Of a stretch of DNA of 64,000 nt, positions 47,774 through 56,449 are shown one piece after another; the first letter of the stretch is position 1; each line of letters starts with the position of its first letter. The notes beneath the pieces were generated by a model, which saw only the letters and a list, made by a program, of their open reading frames with translations, was not told the DNA's origin and searched no databases. The translations under genes and the position numbers were made by a program. The stretch comes from Pseudothauera hydrothermalis (GTDB taxonomy: Bacteria; Pseudomonadota; Gammaproteobacteria; Burkholderiales; Rhodocyclaceae): the NCBI RefSeq assembly GCF_003345255.1, contig NZ_CP029331.1:1798001-1862000 (forward strand). Reading direction: 5' to 3'.

Positions 47774-47805
47774 TGCGACAAATCGTCGCAGCGTCAAAAT
47801 GACGC
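47774..47805. promoter_or_regulatory. Two adjacent dyads between regB and nosZ, RegA-box candidate
   Basis: TGCGAC-AAATC-GTCGCA (47774-47790) fits the Rhodobacter PrrA/RegA pattern YGCGRC-Nx-GNCGC, and GCGTCA-AAA-TGACGC (47791-47805) is a second perfect 6-bp dyad directly after it. They lie at the expected nosZ transcription start and about 120-150 bases upstream of the divergent regB start. They might instead form stem-loops at the 5' end of nosZ mRNA. Confidence 0.45.
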
Positions 47806-47883
47806 AGGCGTCAGCCCGGGAAGCGTCCGTCGCTGCGCCAGGACGATCACCGATCACCTCTGGAAGAAGGGAGCCGCACAATC

Positions 47884-49839
47884 ATGAAACACGATCAAAC
47901 CAACAACACGCTCAATGCACAGCCCGATCCCGGTCGACGCAAGTTTCTCAACACCGCCGCCTTTGCCGGCCTAGCCGGTGCCGGTTTATCGGTGGGGTTA
48001 TCGGCCTGCAAACAGGAACAGGCCGCAGCCCCTGCCGCAGCCCCTGCCGCCGCACCGGCTGCAAAGACGGCCAGCGACGGCAGTCACAAGAAGGTCCACC
48101 TTGCCCCGGGCGAACTGGATACGTATTACGGACTTTGGTCGGGCGGCCACACCGGCGACTTCCGCGTGCTGGGCCTGCCTTCCGGTCGCGAGTTGCACCG
48201 TGTGCCCTGCTTCGTGCCCGACGCACTGGTGGGCTGGGGGATTACCAATGAATCCAAGGCGGTCATGGGCACCAAGCCTGATGGCACCTTGAAATATACG
48301 GTTGGCGACACGCACCACGTCCACGCCTCTTACAAGGACGGCAACTACGACGGCCGCTACGCCTGGATCAACGACAAGATCAACAGCCGCCTGGCGCGTA
48401 TCCGCTTGGATTATTTTGTCTGCGACAAGATCACCGAGATTCCGAACATCCAGGGTTTTCACGGCATCTTTCCGGACAAGCGCGACCCGGTCGACCCGTC
48501 GATCAACTACACCACTCGTGTGTTCTGCGGCGCCGAATTCCACCTGCCTATACCCAACGACGGCCGCGACCTGGAGAACCCGGAAAAATACCGCGCGCTA
48601 TTTACCTGCGTCGATGCCGAGAGCATGGAAGTACGCTGGCAGGTGCTGATCGACGGCAACTGCGACCTGGTGGCCACCTCCTTTGACGGCAAGCTGGCAG
48701 CCTCCAACCAATACAACACCGAGGGCGGCTACCGCTATGAGGGCATGATGTCGGCCGAACGCGACGCCTGCATCTTCTTCAACATCGCCCGCATCGAACA
48801 GGCAGTGAAGGACGGCAAATTCATCACCATTGGCGACTCCAAAGTACCGGTGGTCGATGGCACCCGAGCCGCCAACGCCGACCCCAAGACCGCTTTGGTG
48901 GCTTATGTCAGCGTGCCAAAGAACCCGCACGGGGTGAATGCCTCGCCGGACGGCAAGTATTTCATCTGCGCGGGCAAGCTGTCGCCCACCGCCACTGTGA
49001 TCGAACTGGCCAAGGTGCTCGACTGGTTCGACGGCAAGCTGGACGAACTCGATAAGGCCATCGTGGCCGAAGTCGAGCTGGGGCTAGGGCCCCTGCACAC
49101 CGCCTTTGACGGCCGCGGCAACGCCTATACCACGCTTTTCCTGGACAGCCAGATCGTCAAGTGGAATATCGATGCAGCCATCAAGTTCCACGCCGGCGAT
49201 ACCAGCGTGCAATATGTGGTCGACCGCCTGGACGTGCACTATCAACCTGGCCACATCAACGCCACCCAGTCGGAAACCATGTTCGCCGACGGCCAGTGGT
49301 TGATGGTGGGTTGCAAGTTCTCGAAGGACCGTTTCCTGCCGGTCGGCCCGCTGCACGCCGAAACCGAGCAGTTGGTCGACATTTCGGGCGAAAAGATGGT
49401 GTTGGTGGCCGACCATCCGGTGCGCCCCGAGCCGCACGACTTCATCATGTTCAAACGCGAGTTGCTGCGTCCGAAACAGGTTTATGACCTCAACGACTTC
49501 CCGCTCGCCATCAAGGACCCGAAAGAAGGCGGCGTGACGCGCAACGGCAACAAAGTCACGGTGCGTATCACCTCGCAAGCGCCGGCTTTCGATCCGCGTG
49601 AATTCAAGGTCAAACGCGGCGACGAGGTCACCATCATCCTGACCAATCTGGACAAGATCGAGGACTTGACCCACGGCTTTGCAATACCCAAGTACAACAT
49701 CAACTTCATCGTCAATCCGCAGGAAACCGCGTCGGTCACCTTCAAGGCCGACAAACCGGGCGTGTACTGGTACTACTGCACCCACTTCTGCCACGCCCTG
49801 CACCTGGAAATGCGCGGCCGGATGATCGTGGAAGCCTGA
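47884..49839 (+). CDS. nosZ: Nitrous-oxide reductase (Tat-exported, clade I type)
   Basis: A 651-residue periplasmic copper enzyme reducing N2O to N2. A Tat signal (GRRKFLNTAAFAG, RR at 18-19) leads to LSAC at 39-42, then an Ala/Pro linker to about residue 62. The seven-bladed propeller has CuZ histidines in GDTHHVHASYKDG, VPKNPHGVNASPDGKYF, GLGPLHTAFDGRGNAYTT, VHYQPGHINATQ and EPHDFI. The cupredoxin CuA domain ends CTHFCHALHLEM with Cys632, Cys636, His640 and Met643. Sequence is like betaproteobacterial clade I NosZ. The LSAC lipobox raises the question of lipid anchoring. It has its own FNR-type promoter and terminator. Confidence 0.97.
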   Translation: MKHDQTNNTLNAQPDPGRRKFLNTAAFAGLAGAGLSVGLSACKQEQAAAPAAAPAAAPAAKTASDGSHKKVHLAPGELDTYYGLWSGGHTGDFRVLGLPSGRELHRVPCFVPDALVGWGITNESKAVMGTKPDGTLKYTVGDTHHVHASYKDGNYDGRYAWINDKINSRLARIRLDYFVCDKITEIPNIQGFHGIFPDKRDPVDPSINYTTRVFCGAEFHLPIPNDGRDLENPEKYRALFTCVDAESMEVRWQVLIDGNCDLVATSFDGKLAASNQYNTEGGYRYEGMMSAERDACIFFNIARIEQAVKDGKFITIGDSKVPVVDGTRAANADPKTALVAYVSVPKNPHGVNASPDGKYFICAGKLSPTATVIELAKVLDWFDGKLDELDKAIVAEVELGLGPLHTAFDGRGNAYTTLFLDSQIVKWNIDAAIKFHAGDTSVQYVVDRLDVHYQPGHINATQSETMFADGQWLMVGCKFSKDRFLPVGPLHAETEQLVDISGEKMVLVADHPVRPEPHDFIMFKRELLRPKQVYDLNDFPLAIKDPKEGGVTRNGNKVTVRITSQAPAFDPREFKVKRGDEVTIILTNLDKIEDLTHGFAIPKYNINFIVNPQETASVTFKADKPGVYWYYCTHFCHALHLEMRGRMIVEA

Positions 49840-49948
49840 CCTGGCACTGCCTTCATCTGGCCACGTCACCGAGCACCCGGCCGGGGCGCGAGCCCCGGCC
49901 AGTGCAAGCCGCTCCATGCATGGAGCGGGTCGATCGGGTGATCTCTTC

Positions 49949-49974
49949 GAGGGGCTTTGCAGCCCCTCTTTTTT
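49949..49974 (+). terminator. Rho-independent terminator of nosZ
   Basis: GAGGGGCT-TTGC-AGCCCCTC (8-bp stem) is followed directly by TTTTTT. It separates nosZ transcription from the nosR operon. Confidence 0.9.
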
Positions 49975-50050
49975 CTCGTGCCTCCCCGCTGAATGCCGTG
50001 GACAGAGCAAAGGGGTTCAATTCCTTGGCACGAGCGCCGCGGGACGCAAA

Positions 50051-50092
50051 TTGATTCAGAACAAGTACAACTTAAGCGTTCGCTTCTAAAGT
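50051..50092 (+). promoter_or_regulatory. FNR/Dnr-type box and -10 of the nosR operon
   Basis: TTGATTCAGAACAA (50051-50064) differs from TTGAT-N4-ATCAA at one position. TAAAGT (50087-50092) follows after exactly 22 bases, as at nosZ and the cytochrome gene. Initiation would fall near 50099, giving a leader of about 55 bases. Confidence 0.7.
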
Positions 50093-50154
50093 GCGTCAGA
50101 ACGTCGCAGCCGCAGCGCCGTTACGCTGTTTCAATTTTTCTGCAGCTCAAAAAA

Positions 50155-52341
50155 ATGACAATTCCGGCTTTCTTCAGAACACTGCTCACTGGCGCCGTAG
50201 TGGCGTTGCTGTCGGCCTCGGCCATGGCAGACGCCTATAACGCTCAACTGCCGGCCGATCTCGACACCAATCCGGATTTGTGCAGCCTGGTGCCCTGCGC
50301 CGAAGTTCTACCCGGCGCCACCGAATTTTCAGCGCGCAAGGGACGGCCGTACTATGTCGAAGGGTATGCGCACACCAACGGTCAGCGCACGCTGGTCGGC
50401 TATGTGATGCTGTCGACCGACATCACCAACATTCCCGCCTATTCCGGCAAGCCGGTCGTCACGCTGATCGGCATGGATACGAACGGCCACTTTGCGGGGG
50501 TGAAAATTCTCAAGCATTCCGAACCCATCTTGCTGCTGGGCATTCCAGAATCGGCGCTGATCAAGTTCAACGAGCAATATCTAGGCAAATTCGTCGGCGA
50601 CAACATCGAAATCGGCCGCAACCGCCCAGAAGACAACATCATCGGCCTAGACGCCATTTCCGGCGCCACGGTGACGGTGATCGCGCAAAACCAGGTGATG
50701 ATGACCGCTGGTGCAGCGGTGGCGCGCCAAGTCGGCATTCTGCCCCCGGTGGTGCGCGAGCCGGCGCGCTTCATTGAAACCGGAGCCAAGCTCGACTGGA
50801 ACGCTTTGGTTCAGGAAGGCAGCATTCAGCGCCTGACCGTGCGTCCCGAGCAAGTCGGGCTGGAGCGCAGCAGCGAACCCTTCATCGATCTGTGGTTCGG
50901 CTACCTCAATCAGCCCGACATCGGCCGTGCGGTGCTCGGAGACGCCGCCTGGCGCAACCTGATGAGCCGCCTGGGCGAGACCGAACACGCTATTTTCGTG
51001 ATCCGCAGCGGCGGCAAGGAGTCTTTCAAAGGCTCGGGCTTCGTACGCGGCGGCATTTACGACCGGGTACAGATCCGTCAGGGTGCAGACACCTTCACCT
51101 TCCGGGATCTGGACTACCTCAACCTCTACGGTCTGGCGGCCGCCGGCGCGCCGCCCTATGACGAATCGGCAATCTTTATCATTCGTCCGGAGCACCAAGG
51201 CGCGAGCTTTTCTGCCGCCTATCCATGGAAATTCGTCTTCCTCGGCAATCGCATCGACCGCGCCACCGGACAACGCAGCTTTGCCAACTTCGACACCGAG
51301 TATTGGCTGCCCGCCAAGTACCTGGAGGGTGGCCGCCCGCATATCGAACGCCCGGTGCCGCCCTGGCTGCGCGTATGGAAGACCCGAGCGTTGGAGATCG
51401 GCCTTTTTGCCGCGCTGCTGGTGGCGGTGGGTGTGGTGTATGCCAACCGTGACCGCCTGACCCGCGCCTCCACCCAAAAGAACAAGTGGCCGGTCAATGC
51501 CTTCAAGTACACCGCCTGGCTCATCAGCATTGGCTACGTCGGTTTCTACCTGCTGGCGCAGCCTTCCATCACCCAGGTGCTGACCTGGTTCCATGCCCTG
51601 CTCTTTCAGTGGCAATGGGAGCTCTTCCTCACCGATCCGTTCATCTTCCTGTTCTGGATCTTCATCATCGTCACCGTCTTCCTGTGGGGGCGCGGGCTGT
51701 TCTGCGGCTGGCTGTGCCCGTTTGGTTCGCTTTCCGAGCTGCTCTACAAGATCGGCGGGGCGATCGGCCTCGAGCGCTTCCAGTTCAAACTCTCCAAGCC
51801 CGTGCACGACAAGCTCAAGTGGGTGAAGTACGCGGTGTTCTTCGGTCTGCTCGGGGTCTCGGTGTTCTCGATGACGCTGGCCGAGATGCTGGCCGAGGTC
51901 GAGCCCTTCAAAACCACCTTCCTGGTGGGTCTATTCAACCGTAGCTGGCCCTACACCCTGTTCGCCGCCGGCCTGCTGGGACTGTCGATCTTCATCGAGC
52001 GCCCCTTCTGCAAGTACCTGTGCCCGCTCGGCGCCTCGCTCGCCATGCCCAGCACCTTCCGCTGGTTCGGCCTGAAGCGCAAACAGGAATGCGACAGCTG
52101 CAAGGCCTGCGCGGTGGGCTGCGGTTCGCTTGCCATCGACAAGGACGGCCGCATCGACCCGCGCGAATGCCTGCTGTGCCTCGATTGCATGGTGCTCTAT
52201 ACCGACGACCACGCCTGTCCGCCCTTGGCCGCGGAACGCAAGCGCCGTAGCAAGTCCGGCCTGCCGCTGACGCCAATCGGCGCGGACGGCTACTTCATCC
52301 CCGTCAAGCCGGTGCCGGCCGACAAGCCGGTTACTGCCTGA
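50155..52341 (+). CDS. nosR: NosR, flavo-iron-sulfur membrane protein for N2O reduction
   Basis: A 728-residue polytopic protein needed for nosZ expression and electron supply. A signal/first helix (1-24) is followed by a periplasmic FMN-binding domain with LDAISGATVT, where Thr172 of SGAT is the expected covalent flavin site. Five membrane helices follow from about 405. FCGWLCPFG (Cys517, Cys521) and CKYLCPLGAS are polyferredoxin-type CxxxCP motifs. CDSCKACAVGCGS (from 646) and CLLCLDCMVLYTDDHACPP (from 672) bind two [4Fe-4S] clusters. The start at 50155 gives a normal signal sequence; the ribosome site is poor. It is first gene of the nosR-ORF-nosDFYL transcript. Confidence 0.96.
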   Translation: MTIPAFFRTLLTGAVVALLSASAMADAYNAQLPADLDTNPDLCSLVPCAEVLPGATEFSARKGRPYYVEGYAHTNGQRTLVGYVMLSTDITNIPAYSGKPVVTLIGMDTNGHFAGVKILKHSEPILLLGIPESALIKFNEQYLGKFVGDNIEIGRNRPEDNIIGLDAISGATVTVIAQNQVMMTAGAAVARQVGILPPVVREPARFIETGAKLDWNALVQEGSIQRLTVRPEQVGLERSSEPFIDLWFGYLNQPDIGRAVLGDAAWRNLMSRLGETEHAIFVIRSGGKESFKGSGFVRGGIYDRVQIRQGADTFTFRDLDYLNLYGLAAAGAPPYDESAIFIIRPEHQGASFSAAYPWKFVFLGNRIDRATGQRSFANFDTEYWLPAKYLEGGRPHIERPVPPWLRVWKTRALEIGLFAALLVAVGVVYANRDRLTRASTQKNKWPVNAFKYTAWLISIGYVGFYLLAQPSITQVLTWFHALLFQWQWELFLTDPFIFLFWIFIIVTVFLWGRGLFCGWLCPFGSLSELLYKIGGAIGLERFQFKLSKPVHDKLKWVKYAVFFGLLGVSVFSMTLAEMLAEVEPFKTTFLVGLFNRSWPYTLFAAGLLGLSIFIERPFCKYLCPLGASLAMPSTFRWFGLKRKQECDSCKACAVGCGSLAIDKDGRIDPRECLLCLDCMVLYTDDHACPPLAAERKRRSKSGLPLTPIGADGYFIPVKPVPADKPVTA

Positions 52342-52362
52342 AGACGACTAGGAGAACCCGAC

Positions 52363-52788
52363 ATGGTCAACCCGACGATGCCTACCGATCCGGTCGAACC
52401 GCCCTATGCCGCTCGCGGCCCTCTGGGCCGACTCGCCGCTGAAGTATGGGACCACCTGTGGCCATGGAGCCGGGCCGGCTTCTCGCACCAGAAGGCCATT
52501 CAGACCGCCGGCCTGGCGCTGGCTGCCGGCGCCACGGTGATGTGGATCCTTGCGGCGATGGGCCGCCTGGACGCGGGCGCCATCATCGGCTGGTGGGTGA
52601 GCTGGAGCGTGTTCGAGGTGCTGGTGCGTCTGGGCGCCAAACCCTATGTCAAAGAAGGTCCGTGGTGGGGCCGCTGTTACCGCAAGGCGACTGCCATGGA
52701 CATGGTGTGTTATGTCGGCTTCAAAAACCTGCTGATCGGCGCGGGCCTGTTCATCGCGCTGAAGTCCGCCGGCATGCTGGTCGTCTGA
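52363..52788 (+). CDS. Unassigned small membrane protein of the nos operon
   Basis: I do not recognise this 141-residue protein. It has a soluble N-terminus (about 1-45, Pro-rich then EVWDHLWPWSRAGFSHQKAI), two hydrophobic segments (about 46-65, TAGLALAAGATVMWILAAMG, and 68-84 GAIIGWWVSWSVFEVLV) and a third near the C-terminus (KNLLIGAGLFIALKSAGMLVV). Between them KEGPWWGRCYRKATAMDMVC contains two cysteines. It lies 21 bases after nosR with its own ribosome site (AGGAG) and 13 bases before nosD, so it is almost surely cotranscribed and related to N2O reduction or NosR function. Confidence 0.75.
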   Translation: MVNPTMPTDPVEPPYAARGPLGRLAAEVWDHLWPWSRAGFSHQKAIQTAGLALAAGATVMWILAAMGRLDAGAIIGWWVSWSVFEVLVRLGAKPYVKEGPWWGRCYRKATAMDMVCYVGFKNLLIGAGLFIALKSAGMLVV

Positions 52789-52801
52789 GGCCATCCGCAC
52801 G

Positions 52802-54097
52802 ATGACATCGCTTTCGGGGGCCTTTGCCCTGCTCCGCCTGTTCGCCGCTGCGCTGGCGCTCACGCTACTGCCTGGACTGGCCGCTGCCGCGAGCTTGCAG
52901 GTTCACCCCGGCGACTCCATCCAGGCCGCCATCGACCGCGCCGCGCCCGGCGACGTGATCGAGATCCACCGCGGGCGCTACTTTGAGAACCTGCTGATCG
53001 AAAAACCACTGACTTTGCGCGGCATCGACCGCCCGACGGTGAGCGGCGGCCTGAAGGGCGACACCATCCGCATCACCGCCGAGGACGTGGTGATCGACGG
53101 GCTGATCGTCAGCGACTCCGGCGACAGCCTGCTCGACCAGAACGCAGGCATCTACATCTGGCCGGGCGCGCATCGGGCCGTGGTGCGCAACTGCGACCTC
53201 ACCTACAACCTGTTCGGCTTGTGGGTGGAAGGCGCCGACGACGTGCTGATCGAAAACAACGTGATCACCGGCAAGCGCGAATACCGCTCGCCGATGCGCG
53301 GCAACGGCATCCAGCTCTACAACACGCGACGCGCACGGGTGTTTGACAACAACATCAGCTTCGTGCGCGATGCGCTCTACGTCGATGTGACCCACGACGC
53401 CATTTTCCGCGGCAACAAGCTGCACCACAGCCGCTACGGCACCCACTACATGAACTCCTACCGCAACCTGTGGGAGGACAACGACGTGTGGATGAACCGC
53501 GGCGGGTTGGCGCTGATGGAAGTACGTGACCAGGTGGTGCGCAACAACCGTGTCTGGGCCAATTCGGACCACGGCATCATGCTGCGCACCATCCAGGACT
53601 CCAAGGTGGAAGGCAATGTGCTGGCCGGAAACGCCCGCGGTTTTTTCATCTACGACGCCGAGTACAACACCCTGCGCGACAACCTGATCACCGACAACAT
53701 CGTCGGCGTGCACCTGTGGGCCGGCTCCAAGAACAACGTGGTCGAAGGCAACGACTTTGTCGCCAACCGTGAGCAGGTGCGCTACGTGGGTGCCCGCGAC
53801 ATGGTGTGGGGCGAAGAATCCGGCAACCACTGGAGCAACTACCTGGGCTGGGACCGCAACGGCGACGGTCTGGGCGATGTGCCCTACGAGGCCAACGACC
53901 TGGTCGACCGTCTGTCCTGGCGCCACCCGATGATGAAACTGCTGCTCGCCAGCCCCGCGGTGCAGACATTGCGCCTGGTCGGCCAGCAGTTCCCCCTGCT
54001 GCGTGCACCCAGCGTGGTCGACCCGAATCCGCGCATGCAGCCAAATAACGATAACTGGAGAAACTGGCGTGGAAAGCACTACCCCGGCAGCCGCTGA
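52802..54097 (+). CDS. nosD: NosD periplasmic copper-site maturation protein
   Basis: A 431-residue exported protein: signal peptide to about residue 29 (LFAAALALTLLPGLAAAASL), then a right-handed beta-helix made of carbohydrate-binding/sugar-hydrolase (CASH) repeats, for example NCDLTYNLFGLWVEGADDVL and NNRVWANSDHGIMLRTIQDS. NosD works with the NosFY ABC transporter to deliver sulfur or assemble the CuZ cluster. GNHWSNYLGWDRNGDGLGDV is the conserved C-terminal block. Its last 29 bases overlap nosF. Confidence 0.95.
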   Translation: MTSLSGAFALLRLFAAALALTLLPGLAAAASLQVHPGDSIQAAIDRAAPGDVIEIHRGRYFENLLIEKPLTLRGIDRPTVSGGLKGDTIRITAEDVVIDGLIVSDSGDSLLDQNAGIYIWPGAHRAVVRNCDLTYNLFGLWVEGADDVLIENNVITGKREYRSPMRGNGIQLYNTRRARVFDNNISFVRDALYVDVTHDAIFRGNKLHHSRYGTHYMNSYRNLWEDNDVWMNRGGLALMEVRDQVVRNNRVWANSDHGIMLRTIQDSKVEGNVLAGNARGFFIYDAEYNTLRDNLITDNIVGVHLWAGSKNNVVEGNDFVANREQVRYVGARDMVWGEESGNHWSNYLGWDRNGDGLGDVPYEANDLVDRLSWRHPMMKLLLASPAVQTLRLVGQQFPLLRAPSVVDPNPRMQPNNDNWRNWRGKHYPGSR

Positions 54098-55037
54098 AGC
54101 CATTGGCCAGGCCGCCGAGCGCGCGCCGCAGGACGCGGTAATCGAAGTGCGCGGCGCGGCGCGCCACTACGGCGCGGTGCGTGCGGTCGACGGCGTGGAT
54201 CTCGCCGTGGGCCGCGGAGAACTCTTCGGCCTGATCGGCCACAACGGCGCAGGCAAGAGCACCCTGTTCAAGATGATGCTCGGCCTGGTGCCGGTGAGCC
54301 GCGGCGAGATCCGCATCGACGGCACCGCGGTCGGCGGGCGCGACTTCCGTGCCGTGCGACGCAAGATCGGCTACCTGCCGGAGAACGTCGTGCTCTACGA
54401 CAACCTCACCGGCCTGGAGACGCTGCACTTCTTCGCCCGTCTGAAGGGCGTGCAAAGTGGCGGCTGCGGCGCAGTGCTGGAGCGCGTCGGTCTGGCTCAC
54501 GCCGCCGGCCGCCGGGTGCGCGAGTACTCCAAGGGCATGCGCCAGCGTTTAGGGTTTGCCCAGGCCCTGCTCGGACATCCGCAAATTCTCTTTTTGGACG
54601 AACCGACCACCGGCCTGGACCCGGAGGCGATACGCGAGTTCTACCTCATCCTGCGCGGCCTGCGTGCCGAGGGCGTGACCGTGGTGATTACCTCGCACAT
54701 CCTGGCCGAGATCCAGCAAAGGGTCGACCGCCTGGCGATCATGGCCGCCGGCAAGGTACAGGCGCTGGGCACGGTGCAGGACCTGCGCGAGCAGATGGAC
54801 CTGCCGCTGTGGTTCGACGTCCACATCGCCGAGGCTGATTTTGCCGCGGTGCGCGACGCTCTCGGCAGCTTGCCAGTGGGCACCATCGAGGCGCGCGACG
54901 GCCATGTGGCGGTGCAGGTACGGCGCGAATCGAAGATGGCAGTGTTGGCTGCGCTGGCCGCCTTGGGTAGTCGTGTGCGTGATCTGCATGTGCGCGAACC
55001 CTCGCTGGAAGACGTGTTCTTCGGCTTTTCCGACTGA
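54069..55037 (+). CDS. nosF: NosF ABC transporter ATPase
   Basis: A 322-residue ATPase. Walker A GHNGAGKST, the signature YSKGMRQRLGFAQ and Walker B ILFLDEPTTGLDPEA are intact; a C-terminal domain of about 80 residues follows. GTG at 54069 with GGAG eight bases before it is preferred; it overlaps nosD by 29 bases. The N-terminus is about 25 residues longer than the ABC domain needs. It pairs with NosY and NosD in CuZ maturation. Confidence 0.95.
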   Translation: MESTTPAAAEAIGQAAERAPQDAVIEVRGAARHYGAVRAVDGVDLAVGRGELFGLIGHNGAGKSTLFKMMLGLVPVSRGEIRIDGTAVGGRDFRAVRRKIGYLPENVVLYDNLTGLETLHFFARLKGVQSGGCGAVLERVGLAHAAGRRVREYSKGMRQRLGFAQALLGHPQILFLDEPTTGLDPEAIREFYLILRGLRAEGVTVVITSHILAEIQQRVDRLAIMAAGKVQALGTVQDLREQMDLPLWFDVHIAEADFAAVRDALGSLPVGTIEARDGHVAVQVRRESKMAVLAALAALGSRVRDLHVREPSLEDVFFGFSD

Positions 55038-55051
55038 AAAGGGGACACAGC

Positions 55052-55867
55052 ATGGAGTTCTCGCAAATCGCCACCATCGCCGGCAAGGAATTCTGGGACC
55101 GCATCCGCAACCGCTGGGTGCTGGCCGTGGCCCTGGTGTTTACCGCCTTCGCACTGGTCATCGCCTACTTCGGCGCCGCCCAACAAGGCACGGTGGGTTT
55201 CCGCTCGATTGAGCTCACCATCGCCAGCCTGGTCAGCCTGGTGATCTACCTGATCCCGTTGATCGCCCTGGTGCTGGGCTTCGACGCCATCGTCGGCGAG
55301 CGCGAACGCGGCTCGCTCGATCTATTGCTGTCGATGCCGATCACCCGCTTCGAGCTCATCCTCGGCAAGTACCTGGGGCTGGCCGCCGCGCTGGCGTTTT
55401 CCACCGTAGCCGGCTTCGGCCTGGTGGCGGTGGTGCTCTCGGCACAACTCGACCTTGCCGCGCTGTTTCACTACTTCGGCTTCATGGTGAGCTCGGTGCT
55501 GCTCGGCATGGCCTTCCTCAGCCTCGCTGTGATGCTCTCGGTGTTCGCTGCCGACCGCACCCGCGCCTCGGGCCTGGCGATCGCCATGTGGTTCTTCTTC
55601 GTGCTGGTGTTCGACCTGCTGCTGCTCGGCGCGCTGGTATTGACCGGCGGCCAATTCGGTGGCGAAGCGCTGCCCTGGCTGCTGCTGCTCAACCCGGCGG
55701 ACGTGTTCCGCATCCTCAACATCTTCAGCATGGACGACGTGCGCACCCTGTACGGCCTGGCTACGGTTTTCCCGCCCACCTTGGCCGAACCCTGGTTGCT
55801 CACCCTCGTCATGCTGGGCTGGATCGCCGCGCCGCTGGGCGTGGCGAGCTGGCGCTTCGGCAAATGA
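55052..55867 (+). CDS. nosY: NosY ABC transporter permease
   Basis: A 271-residue membrane protein with about six helices. IAGKEFWDRIRNRWVLAVAL at the N-terminus and FDAIVGERERGSLDLLLSMP are NosY/ABC-2 family features. It is 14 bases after nosF and 38 bases before nosL. With NosF it forms the transporter that supplies the periplasmic partner NosD. Confidence 0.95.
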   Translation: MEFSQIATIAGKEFWDRIRNRWVLAVALVFTAFALVIAYFGAAQQGTVGFRSIELTIASLVSLVIYLIPLIALVLGFDAIVGERERGSLDLLLSMPITRFELILGKYLGLAAALAFSTVAGFGLVAVVLSAQLDLAALFHYFGFMVSSVLLGMAFLSLAVMLSVFAADRTRASGLAIAMWFFFVLVFDLLLLGALVLTGGQFGGEALPWLLLLNPADVFRILNIFSMDDVRTLYGLATVFPPTLAEPWLLTLVMLGWIAAPLGVASWRFGK

Positions 55868-55905
55868 AGGCCGGCACAAGACCGGCGCAAACCTGGAGAA
55901 AACCC

Positions 55906-56445
55906 ATGTGCAACCATCACCGCTGCATCAGCCGCCGCCGCTTCCTGGCGGCAACGGCCGCCTCGGGCCTGCTGGCCGCATGCGGGCAGTCATCGACCGA
56001 TGGCAGCGCGCTGGTGCCGGTCGAGATCGACCGCAGCACCGCCTGCGCGCTCGACGGCATGCTGCTTGCCGACTACCCCGGCCCCAAGGCGCAGATCCAC
56101 TACCAGGGCCGCGCCGAGCCCGACTTCTTCTGCGACACCGTGGAGATGTTCTCCATCTATTTGAACCCCGAGCAGGTGCGCACGGTGCGTGGGCTGTTCG
56201 TGCAGGACATGGGCAAGGCCAACTGGGACGCACCGATCGGCCACTGGATCGACGCACGCGGCGCCTGGTACGTGGTCGGTTCCAAGCGATTGGGCTCCAT
56301 GGGCCCCACCATCGGCAGTTTTGCTCAAGAAAGCGACGCCAGAAAGTTTGCCGAAGAATATGGCGGCAATGTGCTGCGATTTGCCGACATCACGCCCGAC
56401 ATGGTGGTGCTCGACGGTGGTGCCCTCCACGACCAAAGGATGTAA
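55906..56445 (+). CDS. nosL: NosL copper-binding lipoprotein
   Basis: A 179-residue lipoprotein. SRRRFLAATAASGLLAACGQ looks like a Tat-type signal (RRRF) ending in lipobox LAAC with Cys26. ACALDGMLLADYPGPKAQIH holds Cys47 and Met52, the copper(I)-binding pair region of NosL. GSMGPTIGSFAQESDARKFA and GGNVLRFADIT are conserved family segments. NosL is a copper chaperone for NosZ. The ribosome site GGAG stands before ATG 55906. Confidence 0.94.
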   Translation: MCNHHRCISRRRFLAATAASGLLAACGQSSTDGSALVPVEIDRSTACALDGMLLADYPGPKAQIHYQGRAEPDFFCDTVEMFSIYLNPEQVRTVRGLFVQDMGKANWDAPIGHWIDARGAWYVVGSKRLGSMGPTIGSFAQESDARKFAEEYGGNVLRFADITPDMVVLDGGALHDQRM

Positions 56446-56449
56446 GCGC

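Larger units (their letters stand above)
49840..50154 (+). other. 315-base nosZ-nosR intergenic region with three hairpins and nosR promoter
   Basis: No gene is seen. Three successive inverted repeats occupy the first half: GGCCGGGGC-GCGA-GCCCCGGCC (49879-49900), a perfect 20-base palindrome (49909-49928) and the U-tailed terminator at 49949-49974. The second half holds the FNR-type nosR promoter (50051-50092) and a 60-base leader ending in a run of A before the nosR ATG. Confidence 0.8.
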
